From assembly GCA_965140735.1 (NCBI GenBank), contig OZ223306.1, forward strand, positions 4,898,001 to 4,962,000: a stretch of 64,000 nucleotides of DNA, read 5' to 3'. The notes under the pieces were generated by a model. The model saw only the letters and a program-made list of their open reading frames with translations. It made no database searches and was not told where the DNA came from. Of this stretch, positions 51,703 to 60,778 are shown in pieces. The position numbers were made by a program, and so were the translations under genes. Within the stretch, counting starts at the first letter, position 1, and each line of letters begins with the position of its first letter. This DNA comes from Fusibacter_A sp965140735. Lineage in GTDB: Bacteria; Bacillota; Clostridia; Peptostreptococcales; Acidaminobacteraceae.

Positions 51703-53778
51703 ATGAAGAATCTAAAGATGAAAGCAAAGTTGGGGGCAATATTTACGGTAACAGGAATTATTCCTATAATCCTCATCAGTATGATGATTTTTAGCACTGC
51801 TGTCAAGGAGTTAGAAATATCCATACATCGCTCAAATGAACTGTATGCAACTATGGCAAAAGATGAGCTCATATCGTATTTTGATGGTCGTTTTGGCGAT
51901 GGGAAAGTACTTTCAAATTCAGATAGTATTATTACAAATGTAGAAGTCATGAGTGATCGTCTAGAAAGTCAGACATCCAAGATAGAAGCAAAGAAGAAGC
52001 TCGATACCTATTTGAAAATGGTAGCTGATGAATATGAGTATACCGATATTTTTTTAACGGATAACACTGGGAAAGGTATTTTTTCTGTCTATTATCCTGA
52101 AGCATTGGTAAATGCTAACTTAAAAGATAGAAGCTATATATCTAATGCCTTATCAGGCGTTGAAGCTTGGTCGGAACTTTTCTATTTTGATTTTATCGAT
52201 AAAAATGCAATCGTTTTAAGCTGTCCTATTTATGATCAAGCTCATAAAAAAGTGATCGGTTCTTTAAATCTTCTTTTTGATCAAAAAAAATTGGATGCAA
52301 TCATTCACCAAGGGACAGAAAAGATTGGGGAAAGCGGAAATGCCTATCTAATAGATGCAAATGGGTTGTTGTTAACGGAAATGCGTGTTGGTGAATATTC
52401 TAAAGAGTCTGCACTTAAAAAAAGCATCTCAACTAAAGCTGTTGATCTTCTATCACCAGCAATTCAATCTGGTGATTTAAGTTTTAACTATATAGGTTTA
52501 TATAATGATTACTCAGGGAAGCCTGTTTATGGTTCATTAGGTGTTGTAGAAATTGGATCACATTTTGCAGGACTCGTTATTGAAGTGAGCAAATCAGAAG
52601 TATATTCGGAGATTACAGTTCTCAAAATATTTTCTATAATTGCAGTGGCTGTTGTTATGTTAATTTCATATACTTTATTGCATTTCGTTTCCAAGTCTAT
52701 CACTACGCCACTTGAGCATATCGTTAAGAATGCGGATTATATTGCGGAATATGATATCGCCCATGATATTTCAGAAAAATATTTGGATAGAAAAGATGAA
52801 ATTGGGGAACTTTCAAGGGCAATCAGTAGCATCAATATAAATTTGAGGAGCATGCTCAAAAATATATTAATGACTTCCGAAGAAGTTTCTGCTGCTTCAC
52901 AAGAACTCACAGCAACATCACAGCAAGCTTCTACAGCAGCAGAAGAAATTGCACATACAATAACGGAAATTTCTATGGGTGCAAGCGAACAAGCACAGAC
53001 AACTACCGTTGGAGCCGAAAGACTAAGTGAACTTGGGCAGCTCATCGGAGATGATAAAATCAATATTGGACATCTCGCGGAAGCATCTACGTTGGTAACT
53101 GAAAATATCAATGAAGGCTTAAAAATCATGGAGACTTTAAACAAGCATACCAAAGAGAATAACGATATTGCAGGCAATGTATATGAGAGTATTCTTAAGA
53201 CAAATGAGAGTTCAGGTAAAATAGCTGAAGCGAGTGTTCTTATAGCCTCTATAGCTGAACAGACCAATTTACTTGCTTTAAATGCAGCAATAGAAGCAGC
53301 GAGAGCTGGAGAAGCTGGAAGAGGTTTTGCTGTAGTTGCAGATGAAATCAGAAAACTTGCCGAACAATCTACGCGATCCACAAAAGCGATAGATGATATT
53401 GTCAATCAATTAAAAGAAGACTCAAAAATTGCTGTTGAAAGTATGCAAGTAGCTTCATCTGTAGTTGAGAAGCAAGAAGAAAGTGTAAAGCTCACTGAGC
53501 ACAAATTTGTTCAGATTGCAAAGGCAATGGAAAAAGCGGAAAGTGCTATTGAGATGATTAAGGCATTGAGTCTGACAATGGCGGATCGTAATAGTGGTGT
53601 TCAAAAGGATATGCAGAGTCTAGCTGCAATAGCTGAGGAAAATGCAGCAGCAACTGAAGAAACAACAGCAGCAATAGAAGAACAAACGTCTTCAATTGAA
53701 GAAATAGCCCATGCAAATGAACAATTGTCCAAACTAGCTTTAACACTAAATCAATTAGTAGCTCGATTTAAAATTTAA
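51703..53778 (+). CDS. Methyl-accepting chemotaxis protein with double Cache domain
   Basis: This 691-residue chemoreceptor has a first helix at about residues 11-32, an extracytoplasmic dCache_1 sensor (about 38-295, with DIFLTDNTGKGIFSVYYPE and DRSYISNALSG), a second helix at about 305-327, HAMP, then the coiled-coil signalling domain. The tip reads QTNLLALNAAIEAARAGEAG and the C-terminal part is rich in Glu/Gln methylation-type heptads. GGAG lies before the ATG. Only 3 bases separate it from the EAL-domain gene, so sensing here is co-expressed with c-di-GMP breakdown. The ligand is unknown. Confidence 0.92.
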   Translation: MKNLKMKAKLGAIFTVTGIIPIILISMMIFSTAVKELEISIHRSNELYATMAKDELISYFDGRFGDGKVLSNSDSIITNVEVMSDRLESQTSKIEAKKKLDTYLKMVADEYEYTDIFLTDNTGKGIFSVYYPEALVNANLKDRSYISNALSGVEAWSELFYFDFIDKNAIVLSCPIYDQAHKKVIGSLNLLFDQKKLDAIIHQGTEKIGESGNAYLIDANGLLLTEMRVGEYSKESALKKSISTKAVDLLSPAIQSGDLSFNYIGLYNDYSGKPVYGSLGVVEIGSHFAGLVIEVSKSEVYSEITVLKIFSIIAVAVVMLISYTLLHFVSKSITTPLEHIVKNADYIAEYDIAHDISEKYLDRKDEIGELSRAISSININLRSMLKNILMTSEEVSAASQELTATSQQASTAAEEIAHTITEISMGASEQAQTTTVGAERLSELGQLIGDDKINIGHLAEASTLVTENINEGLKIMETLNKHTKENNDIAGNVYESILKTNESSGKIAEASVLIASIAEQTNLLALNAAIEAARAGEAGRGFAVVADEIRKLAEQSTRSTKAIDDIVNQLKEDSKIAVESMQVASSVVEKQEESVKLTEHKFVQIAKAMEKAESAIEMIKALSLTMADRNSGVQKDMQSLAAIAEENAAATEETTAAIEEQTSSIEEIAHANEQLSKLALTLNQLVARFKI

Positions 53779-53781
53779 AGG

Positions 53782-55536
53782 ATGTGTGTGGTGATAAAAA
53801 TTAATTTAATCAATAGAGAGCATATATTTGAAACACAAGAAATGGTTTCAAATATCAATACAATTTCAAATACTTATAATCTATTACTGGAAGATTCAGT
53901 GGATAATCTTTGGAAATGGCATGTAAGAGATCAACAAATTAATATTTCCATGAGAAGTCAATCTAAATTAAAAATAGCAATGGATACAGAGAATCTCTCA
54001 TTAGAATCCTGGAAAAACATGATTCATCCTCATGATAGAGAGGATGCAGAAAAAGTATGGACAGAATTTATTGATCGTAGAAGAGATAAATATGAAAACC
54101 TTTACAGAATGATCAATAAGGATGGGGAGTATAAGTGGTTATTATCAAAAGGAAGATCGATAAAAGATGATCAAAATGAGATTGTGTCTATCGTTGGTTA
54201 TCATATAGATGTGACAGAAAAATATATTCTAAAAGAGGAATTATACTGTCTGTCACATTATGATAAATTAACACATTTATCTAATAAGGACAAACTTAAT
54301 CGTGATTTTGAATTTATAATTAAAAATTTGAAACCCGATTCCAAAATTGCTTTTATACAGATTGATATTGATAATTTTGGCTATATTAACAATACCTTAG
54401 GGCATGAAATTGGATATGAACTCATCAAGAATTTCGCCCTATTCTTAACGAAAAGGTATGTGCAAAAGCATTCTGTTGCTCGAATAAATGAGGACGAATT
54501 TTTAATTATTTATGAATTTAGTGGTAGTAGGACTGAACTGGAAAAAGAGTTGGCTCAAGTCTTGTATGAAAGTAAGAATACGAATTTTATAACAGACAGT
54601 GAGGTTCGAATATCCTGTAGTATAGGGGTTTCAATCTATGAGCATCAGGGACAAGATTTTCATGACTTACTTAGGAAATCAAGTACAGCGCTTCACAGTG
54701 CAAAAGAAAATTTGAAGGATCAATATGTGATCTATTCACATCAATTAGAGGCCTCTGCTTATTACAACATGCACATGGTTGATCAAATTAGAATAGGCCT
54801 TGAAGAAGAGGCTTTTGAAATGTATTATCAACCGATTCGGAGTCTTAAAACGGGTGAATTAATAGCACTTGAAGCACTTATAAGGTGGCATCACTTGGAG
54901 AAAGGTTTCGTTTCACCAGATAATTTTATTCCCATTGCAGAAAACTCAGGACAAATCATACCGCTGGAAAAATGGATTTTTGAGAACGTCTTTAAGCAAA
55001 TTAAACAATGGACAATCCTTGAAAAAACAGATATCAAGTTTTCTATCAATATGTCTGCAAAGGGCTTGGTGACAGGAGATATTATCTTCTTTCTAGAATC
55101 ATTGCTAGAAAAATATCAGATAGAGCCTTCAAGTGTTGAGTTTGAAGTAACTGAAACAGCAGTTTTTAATAATATAGAGTACACTCTATCCGTACTTGAA
55201 AAGTTAAAAAAATTAGGTTTTAAATTGACTCTAGATGATTTTGGTGTGGGTTATTCTTCACTTAGCTATTTGAGCATACTGCCTATTGATAAAGTTAAAT
55301 TGGATCGTAAATTCATATCTAATATAGAAAAAAGTGAACGAGATTTTCTACTTGTAAAATCTATAATAGACACAGCACATAATCTCAATTTAGAGATTGT
55401 GGCAGAGGGGATTGAAAATAATAGCCAAATTGAATTATTGAGCGAACTTAATTGCGATTACATACAAGGTTATTATTGTGGCAGACCTCGAAGTGGTTCG
55501 GTGACAACTATTAGCGATATATATCGCTGTAAATGA
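53782..55536 (+). CDS. PAS-GGDEF-EAL protein, probable c-di-GMP phosphodiesterase
   Basis: This protein has up to 584 residues. A PAS domain (about 35-150, ending with the PAC-like IVSIVGYHIDVTEK), a GGDEF domain (about 155-310) and an EAL domain (about 330-575) follow in order. The cyclase signature is degenerate (ARINEDEFLI instead of GGDEF), so synthesis is unlikely. The EAL side is intact: LEALIRW, NMSA, EVTE, DDFGVGYSS, KLDRKF, AEGIE and QGYYCGRP. It should hydrolyse c-di-GMP, with the GGDEF relic perhaps binding GTP as an activator. The frame opens at ATG 53782; a GTG at 53791 with GGATG upstream is an alternative. It has no membrane helix. Its pairing with a chemoreceptor links motility and sessile-state control. 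Confidence 0.9.
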   Translation: MCVVIKINLINREHIFETQEMVSNINTISNTYNLLLEDSVDNLWKWHVRDQQINISMRSQSKLKIAMDTENLSLESWKNMIHPHDREDAEKVWTEFIDRRRDKYENLYRMINKDGEYKWLLSKGRSIKDDQNEIVSIVGYHIDVTEKYILKEELYCLSHYDKLTHLSNKDKLNRDFEFIIKNLKPDSKIAFIQIDIDNFGYINNTLGHEIGYELIKNFALFLTKRYVQKHSVARINEDEFLIIYEFSGSRTELEKELAQVLYESKNTNFITDSEVRISCSIGVSIYEHQGQDFHDLLRKSSTALHSAKENLKDQYVIYSHQLEASAYYNMHMVDQIRIGLEEEAFEMYYQPIRSLKTGELIALEALIRWHHLEKGFVSPDNFIPIAENSGQIIPLEKWIFENVFKQIKQWTILEKTDIKFSINMSAKGLVTGDIIFFLESLLEKYQIEPSSVEFEVTETAVFNNIEYTLSVLEKLKKLGFKLTLDDFGVGYSSLSYLSILPIDKVKLDRKFISNIEKSERDFLLVKSIIDTAHNLNLEIVAEGIENNSQIELLSELNCDYIQGYYCGRPRSGSVTTISDIYRCK

Positions 55537-55719
55537 TATTTTTGTAAAAAATTTGTTTTTTTTAATCAAAAAAGGGTATTAGAATCATTATTGTTGCCTT
55601 ATTATTATTGTTGTAGAATCTTTTATAAAAAAATGTATCAAATAGGAAAAAATTGAATTATAATAAGATTTATGATAGGGTAGTTATAGGGTAATTATAG
55701 AGTTATGAGGAGGCCAAAA

Positions 55720-57723
55720 ATGAATAAAGGACTATCGAGAAGTATTGCTTTAAGAGTAGGTGGATTGGTTCTAATTGTTACTTTAGTGATTGGGATATTT
55801 AGTATTGTCTATAGTTCTAAAACGCTTTTAGATAATCAAGAAGAGTATATTTCAATCCTTGCAGATGAATCTTCAAAGCGTGTAAATGACATCTTAGATA
55901 AGCGTTTAATGGTTCTTCAAGAGGTTGCGAGTAAAGATGCGGTTGTCTCTATGAATTGGCAGAAGCAGCAAGCAGCTTTAAAAGATGAAGTTGAGAGATT
56001 GGGCTATCAAGAGTTATTGGTATTTGATGCAACAGGAAATGCGCATTATGTGACATCAGGTGAGTCAAAAGATTTATCAAGTAGAGAGTATTTTCAAAAA
56101 GCGTTTGGCGGAGAACGATATGTATCAGATGTGCTTATTAGTAAATCTACAAATTTACCTTCAATTTACTACGCTGTGCCCATAGAAAATAATAACAAAA
56201 TCATCGGGGTACTTGTAGGGAAAAAAGATGGTACAGCCTTAAATGATATTACGGATCAAATGGGGATTGGCGAAAATGGATATGCATTTGTTATTGGTAC
56301 AAATGGGACTTTTTTTGCTTATCCAGATAGAGAAAATGTTACGAACATGGTCAATGTTTATGATGAAATAGAGAGTAATGGTTACTACAAACCAATGGGT
56401 GAAGCACTTAAAGAAGCCGGTATGGAACAAGCTACCATTATTAAATACGAATTAAATGGTAAGACTCGTATTACAGCGATTTCTCCAATTCCTGGGACGA
56501 CTTGGGTACTTGGAATTGCAAATTATGAAAGTGATATTTTAGCGAAAGTAAATGCACTTAAATGGTCAATTTTCGTTGCAGCTATTATCATTTCGTTGCT
56601 GGGTGCAATTATAGGTGCTGCTTTAGGTCTAAATATAGCAAAACCGATTAAAAAACTCGAAAGAATTGTTGAGAAAATGGCTGTGTATGATTTCGAGATC
56701 AGTGAAGATCAAAGATCAGATTCGATTATTAAGCGTAAAGATGAGGTGGGAAGTATTTCAAGGGCCTTATTGAAAATGCAAGAGAGTATTGTGACTTTAA
56801 TGAAGACTGTTTTAATGACTTCAGAGAGTGTTGCTTCATCAAGTGAAGAGTTAACTGCGATCACGCAACAAACAGTTGTCTCAGCAGATGATGTTGCTAA
56901 AAATATTGAGGCAATCTCTCATGGGGCAATTCAGCAAGACAAAGAAACAAAAGAGAGTTCAGAAAATATTCATGTATTAGGTGAATATTTAGAGCAATCC
57001 GAAAATTATATTGGCATACTCAATAATAATCTTAGTAAAGTGAATGCATTAAAAGAAAGTGGTATGAATGCTGTCAATGATCTTCAACTTAAAAATGAAG
57101 AAACCACAGAATACAGCAATATCATTCAAAAGCTCATTCTTGAAACTGCAGATAGTGCTGAAAAAATAGAAGTCGCAAGTAACATGATTAAAAATATAGC
57201 GACTCAAACAAATCTATTGGCTTTAAATGCGGCAATAGAAGCAGCACGTGCTGGTGAAGCCGGAAGAGGATTTGCAGTGGTAGCAGATGAAATAAAAAAA
57301 TTAGCTGAAGAGTCCACTCATTTTACAGATGAAATATCAGAAGTTATTCAAGATCTATCGACAAAAACAGAAAAATCGGTAGAAGTTATTCATAGTATTA
57401 CGAGTATTATGGCAGTCCAAACTGAAAGTGTACAAAATACAAGCGATAAATTTGAAGATATACAAGAGGCAATTGAAGTTATGCAAGGTGATCTAGGCCT
57501 TATTAATGAAATAAATCCTAAAATCACTAATAAACGGAAAGCGATTTTTGAAAGCATTGGGCACTTATCGAAGATGTCAAGCGATTATGCACAAAGTGCA
57601 AAATCTGGTGCTGATTCCGTTGAAGAACAAACACAAGCTATGAATGAAATTGCAAATGCGAGTGAGTCACTTGCAAAACTTGCTGAAGAGTTGCAAGGCG
57701 AAATTTCTAAATTCAAGTTCTAG
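55720..57723 (+). CDS. Methyl-accepting chemotaxis protein with double Cache domain
   Basis: This 667-residue receptor has a first helix at about residues 9-30, then a dCache sensor to about residue 280 (LLVFDATGNAHYVTSGESKDLS in part, REYFQKAFGG, GENGYAFVIGTNGTFFAYP), a second helix, HAMP and a signalling domain with tip TQTNLLALNAAIEAARAGEA. AGGAGG at 55708-55713 with 6-base spacing selects the ATG at 55720, not the one at 55705, which overlaps the ribosome site. It is a second receptor after the EAL gene, 180 bases downstream, and probably separately transcribed. Confidence 0.92.
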   Translation: MNKGLSRSIALRVGGLVLIVTLVIGIFSIVYSSKTLLDNQEEYISILADESSKRVNDILDKRLMVLQEVASKDAVVSMNWQKQQAALKDEVERLGYQELLVFDATGNAHYVTSGESKDLSSREYFQKAFGGERYVSDVLISKSTNLPSIYYAVPIENNNKIIGVLVGKKDGTALNDITDQMGIGENGYAFVIGTNGTFFAYPDRENVTNMVNVYDEIESNGYYKPMGEALKEAGMEQATIIKYELNGKTRITAISPIPGTTWVLGIANYESDILAKVNALKWSIFVAAIIISLLGAIIGAALGLNIAKPIKKLERIVEKMAVYDFEISEDQRSDSIIKRKDEVGSISRALLKMQESIVTLMKTVLMTSESVASSSEELTAITQQTVVSADDVAKNIEAISHGAIQQDKETKESSENIHVLGEYLEQSENYIGILNNNLSKVNALKESGMNAVNDLQLKNEETTEYSNIIQKLILETADSAEKIEVASNMIKNIATQTNLLALNAAIEAARAGEAGRGFAVVADEIKKLAEESTHFTDEISEVIQDLSTKTEKSVEVIHSITSIMAVQTESVQNTSDKFEDIQEAIEVMQGDLGLINEINPKITNKRKAIFESIGHLSKMSSDYAQSAKSGADSVEEQTQAMNEIANASESLAKLAEELQGEISKFKF

Positions 57724-57742
57724 TGAATTAAAACACATTAAA

Positions 57743-57780
57743 AGCACTCTTTAACTAGAAATAGTATAAGAGTGTTTTTG
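57743..57780 (+). terminator. Terminator after the second dCache chemoreceptor
   Basis: A CACTCTT / AAGAGTG stem with a 16-base loop is followed by TTTTTG. Confidence 0.65.
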
Positions 57781-57964
57781 CTGTATTGGTATACATCAAA
57801 TTGGTGTGAATACTATGTCTTTTTATGTGAAATGCTACAATTTGTATTGCCTCTCGTGAATAGTATCCTAAAATTATGTTAATTATTTGTATTAATTTGT
57901 TTTTTCGTGTATTTCGGAATAAAAGGCATGAAGAATTTGATAACTAATGGTAAAATATAAATGA

Positions 57965-57985
57965 GTATACTGTATAACAGTATAC
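57965..57985. promoter_or_regulatory. Inverted repeat upstream of the aminotransferase gene
   Basis: GTATACTG / CAGTATAC arms have a TATAA spacer, 53 bases before the ATG. It shares TATACTGTATA with the MarR-type operators at 46848 and resembles a GntR or MarR site. Confidence 0.55.
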
Positions 57986-58038
57986 AAGATCCGTAAAGCA
58001 TTGTGCTTGAATATAATTATAATTTAAGGAGATGTATT

Positions 58039-59358
58039 ATGAGTAAACCAATTCTTTCCGCACACTTTGAATCGAGAAAACCATCTGCTGTCCGTTTAGC
58101 GCAGATGAAGTATGAAGACCGTAAGGTTAAGCCCGAAGCTGTTATCAATGTCGGTATAGGTAACGTTTCGCTCCCAACGAATCCAGCGATGCAAAAAAGA
58201 ATGTTTAATCTTTCAGCAGCTGAAAGTCCATTTCATAAAGGCGTTGTTAGATATTCTACAACTGCTGGAACACTGGAATGTCGAGATGCATTCAAAAACA
58301 TTTTAGAATGTGAAGGATTTGATACCAGTAATCTACACGTTCAGGTAACTGATGGTGGTTCTGCAGGTATGGAATTGTTATTAGTGGGGGTATGTGGCCC
58401 TGCTGGAACTGGTGAAAAACCACTTATGATGATCGATCCTGCATATACAAACTATATCTCATTTGCAGAAAGAATCGGACGTAAAACAGTAACTGTAAAA
58501 CGTCACTTAGAAGAAAATGGTAAATTTACACTCCCTGAAATCGACAAAATCGAAGAAGTCATCAAAGCCAATAATCCTGGAGCACTCTTAGTAATTCCTT
58601 ATGATAATCCAACTGGACAATACTATGATTACAACACAATGAGCGCTCTTGCTAGATTATGTGTAAAGTACAATATGTGGATGATTAGTGATGAAGCTTA
58701 TCGTGAACTCTACTATGAAGACGGTAAAGAGCTTGTAAGTATCTGGGGCTTATCAGATCATATGGTACCAGGTATTGAAGGTAGAAGAATTAGTATTGAG
58801 ACAGCTTCAAAAGTATGGAATGCATGTGGTTTAAGAATCGGCGCTGTTGTTACAGATAGCCCTGAATTCAACAATAGATCTGTTGCAGAATATACATCAA
58901 ACTTATGTGCAAACGTAATTGGCCAATATATCTTTGGTGCACTCGCTCATGAGACAAAAGAAAGTATTATGGGATGGTGTGATGAGATTAAAGCTTATTA
59001 TAAAGAACAAATCATGATGGTTTATGAGGGCTTAAAAGAACATGAACCTCGTTTAATTGTTTCGAGCCCTGATGCGTCAATCTATACTGTCGTTGATGTT
59101 AGAAATGTCGTGAAACCAGGTTTTGACGCCATAGACTTTGTTCTATATTGTGCTGGCGAAGGTGCTGTTCATATCGATGGTGTTGAAACGACATTATTGG
59201 TTGCACCGATGAGTGGCTTCTACAACATAAAAGCTGGTGAAGCAAACCCAGGCAGTACACAATTTCGTATTTCATTTGTTGAAACACCAGATAATTTAGC
59301 AAAAATTCCTGAATTATTTGTTAAATTGTTAAGACAATACGAATCGAAGAGATCATGA
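58039..59358 (+). CDS. Class I PLP-dependent aminotransferase
   Basis: This 439-residue fold-type I enzyme has IPYDNPTGQYY (Asn), ISDEAYRELYY (Asp, Tyr) and the Schiff-base Lys in ETASKVWNACGLRIGA; the C-terminal QFRISFVE carries the carboxylate Arg. The N-terminal GIGNVSLPTNPAMQKRM is typical of a clade of pyridoxal-dependent transaminases in Clostridia. AAGGAG selects the ATG at 58039; the frame is open from 58003. Even codon use and a strong terminator suggest good expression. The substrate is unknown; alanine or aspartate-like amino acids are common for this group. A palindromic site lies in the promoter. Confidence 0.85.
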   Translation: MSKPILSAHFESRKPSAVRLAQMKYEDRKVKPEAVINVGIGNVSLPTNPAMQKRMFNLSAAESPFHKGVVRYSTTAGTLECRDAFKNILECEGFDTSNLHVQVTDGGSAGMELLLVGVCGPAGTGEKPLMMIDPAYTNYISFAERIGRKTVTVKRHLEENGKFTLPEIDKIEEVIKANNPGALLVIPYDNPTGQYYDYNTMSALARLCVKYNMWMISDEAYRELYYEDGKELVSIWGLSDHMVPGIEGRRISIETASKVWNACGLRIGAVVTDSPEFNNRSVAEYTSNLCANVIGQYIFGALAHETKESIMGWCDEIKAYYKEQIMMVYEGLKEHEPRLIVSSPDASIYTVVDVRNVVKPGFDAIDFVLYCAGEGAVHIDGVETTLLVAPMSGFYNIKAGEANPGSTQFRISFVETPDNLAKIPELFVKLLRQYESKRS

Positions 59359-59385
59359 GTTTTGTACAAAGATATTCATAAATTT

Positions 59386-59426
59386 AAAAGCATTTCATTG
59401 TGATCTTCGCAATGAAGTGCTTTTTT
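59386..59426 (+). terminator. Terminator after the aminotransferase gene
   Basis: AAAAGCATTTCATTG / CAATGAAGTGCTTTT arms (15 bp, one wobble) end in a T run. Confidence 0.88.
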
Positions 59427-59560
59427 ATATGTAGGTTGATTTTTGGAAGAGTGATGACTGCTAAAGTTTCATCAGCTAAACAAATGCTCTAAAATTAAGT
59501 TTAAATAAATGCTTCTATAGGAATCTAGCGGGTATCTATCCAATATTAGGAGGTGTTCAA

Positions 59561-59746
59561 ATGAATAAAAATGTTGGTAATATGGATAGGAACATCAGAT
59601 ACGGATTGGCAGTTGTTTTTGCAATTTTAGGTATCACGGTGGCATCGTGGTTTTGGATTTTAGCAGTTATATCTGCAGCAACTGGATTCTTAGGCGTCTG
59701 TGGCATTTATAAACTATTAGGCATTAATACTTGTAAAATGAAATAG
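59561..59746 (+). CDS. DUF2892/YgaP-like inner membrane protein
   Basis: This 61-residue protein has two helices joined by a short turn. The start NVGNMDRNIRYGLA is the DUF2892 hallmark (N-x-G-x-x-D-R-x-x-R), and the C-terminal CGIYKLLGINTC is also typical. In YgaP this domain is fused to a rhodanese that handles sulfur; stand-alone copies have no known function. AGGAGG precedes the ATG. It is monocistronic with its own terminator. Confidence 0.85.
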   Translation: MNKNVGNMDRNIRYGLAVVFAILGITVASWFWILAVISAATGFLGVCGIYKLLGINTCKMK

Positions 59747-59755
59747 TTAGAGTGT

Positions 59756-59788
59756 AAAAAGTGCCCAAAATGTTGAGGCACTTTTTTT
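59756..59788 (+). terminator. Terminator after the DUF2892 gene
   Basis: AAAAAGTGCC / GGCACTTTTTTT arms with an 11-base loop; the A run on the left could also serve the convergent tetR gene. Confidence 0.8.
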
Positions 59789-59830
59789 ACGTCATTTTTT
59801 TCGAGAGCATTCACTTTCACCTAAATTGAA

Positions 59831-60487
59831 TTAGTCTACGTTAATGTTATTTTGCAAGCAATACAGGTTTTGATAGATATTTTGACGATATATTTTTTCA
59901 AATTCGGGTGGTGTATAGTTGTTAACCAATATGCATATGGCTTCAAGTTGTGTCTTGCTTAAATGACACATTGGGTAGAGACCAATTGCAAGTGCTAATA
60001 AGGTTTCTAAAAAATGATCAATTTGCTCATTAGATGCATGTGGGAAAAGTTCAGAGAATAGTTTTAAGAGGGTATCTTGATAGCCAAACAGTTTCACTTT
60101 AAAATCAATCAATGATGCCTTTGAGACATTTTTTTCTATCGTTGTGAATAAAAATGTAAAGAGCTCTACTAGACGTGATGAGGTTGATAATGTGTGACTT
60201 AAAATATCAGCAATTTCTTCTATCGTGTAAAGCTTATTTATTTTAAAAGAAGAAATCAATTGGTTTACCCATTGATCCATATCATCTATCATAATTTTAA
60301 GAAGAATTTCTTCCTTTGTTGAAAAGTATTTGTAAATGGTAGGTCTTGTAAACTGAGTGTATTCTGAAATTTTACTAAAACTCAATGCTTCAAAACCCTC
60401 TGTATTATAAATAGCAGATGCAGCCTCTGTTATTTCTGAAATTCTTTTTTGAATTTGTGCTTCTGATCGAGCGCGCTGAAAGCTCAT
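59831..60487 (-). CDS. TetR/AcrR family transcriptional regulator
   Basis: This 218-residue regulator has a TetR_N domain at about residues 12-60 (FEALSFSKISEYTQFTRPTIYKYFSTKEE in part). The ligand domain carries a run typical of the TetR group with C-terminal domain 35-like features; this is not certain. The start is the ATG at 60487 (MSFQRARSEAQ) with GGAGG on the minus strand at 60493-60497; the frame continues upstream but reads as non-coding. It is divergent from the Fe-S aldo/keto reductase gene, whose promoter carries an inverted repeat that is a good candidate for its binding site. Confidence 0.85.
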   Translation of the reverse strand: MSFQRARSEAQIQKRISEITEAASAIYNTEGFEALSFSKISEYTQFTRPTIYKYFSTKEEILLKIMIDDMDQWVNQLISSFKINKLYTIEEIADILSHTLSTSSRLVELFTFLFTTIEKNVSKASLIDFKVKLFGYQDTLLKLFSELFPHASNEQIDHFLETLLALAIGLYPMCHLSKTQLEAICILVNNYTPPEFEKIYRQNIYQNLYCLQNNINVD

Positions 60488-60635
60488 TATTACCTCCAAA
60501 TGATTATAAGTTGATATAAATTTCTCTAATGGCATTATAACATACAAAGCGTAAATTAATATAGGTATTACTTCATAAGTTTGTAAATTAATTGGTCCTA
60601 AATTGATGACATAAAGAATGATGTAGAGAGTATAG

Positions 60636-60679
60636 TTGACATGGTGTAAATTAAGTGGTATTATCTGAGTATAATTTAC
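60636..60679 (+). promoter_or_regulatory. Promoter and candidate TetR operator of the aldo/keto reductase gene
   Basis: TTGACA (60636-60641), a 17-base spacer and TATTAT (60659-60664). GTAAATTA (60646-60653) and TAATTTAC (60672-60679) are inverted arms around the -10. Further direct copies of GTAAATTAA occur near 60551 and 60583. Confidence 0.65.
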
Positions 60680-60778
60680 AGATAGTAAGTTATGGAGCGT
60701 TACTGGAATAGAATCTAAACAAAGAATGTTATCGATAGTCAATCTACAAAAACATATCAATAGGGAGGTACTATTAGC

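Noticed and set aside
52737..53405. A 222-codon open frame on the minus strand inside the dCache chemoreceptor gene
   Set aside because: It is antisense to the highly conserved signalling domain; Ala/Ser-rich composition arises from the receptor codon pattern and it has no ribosome site.
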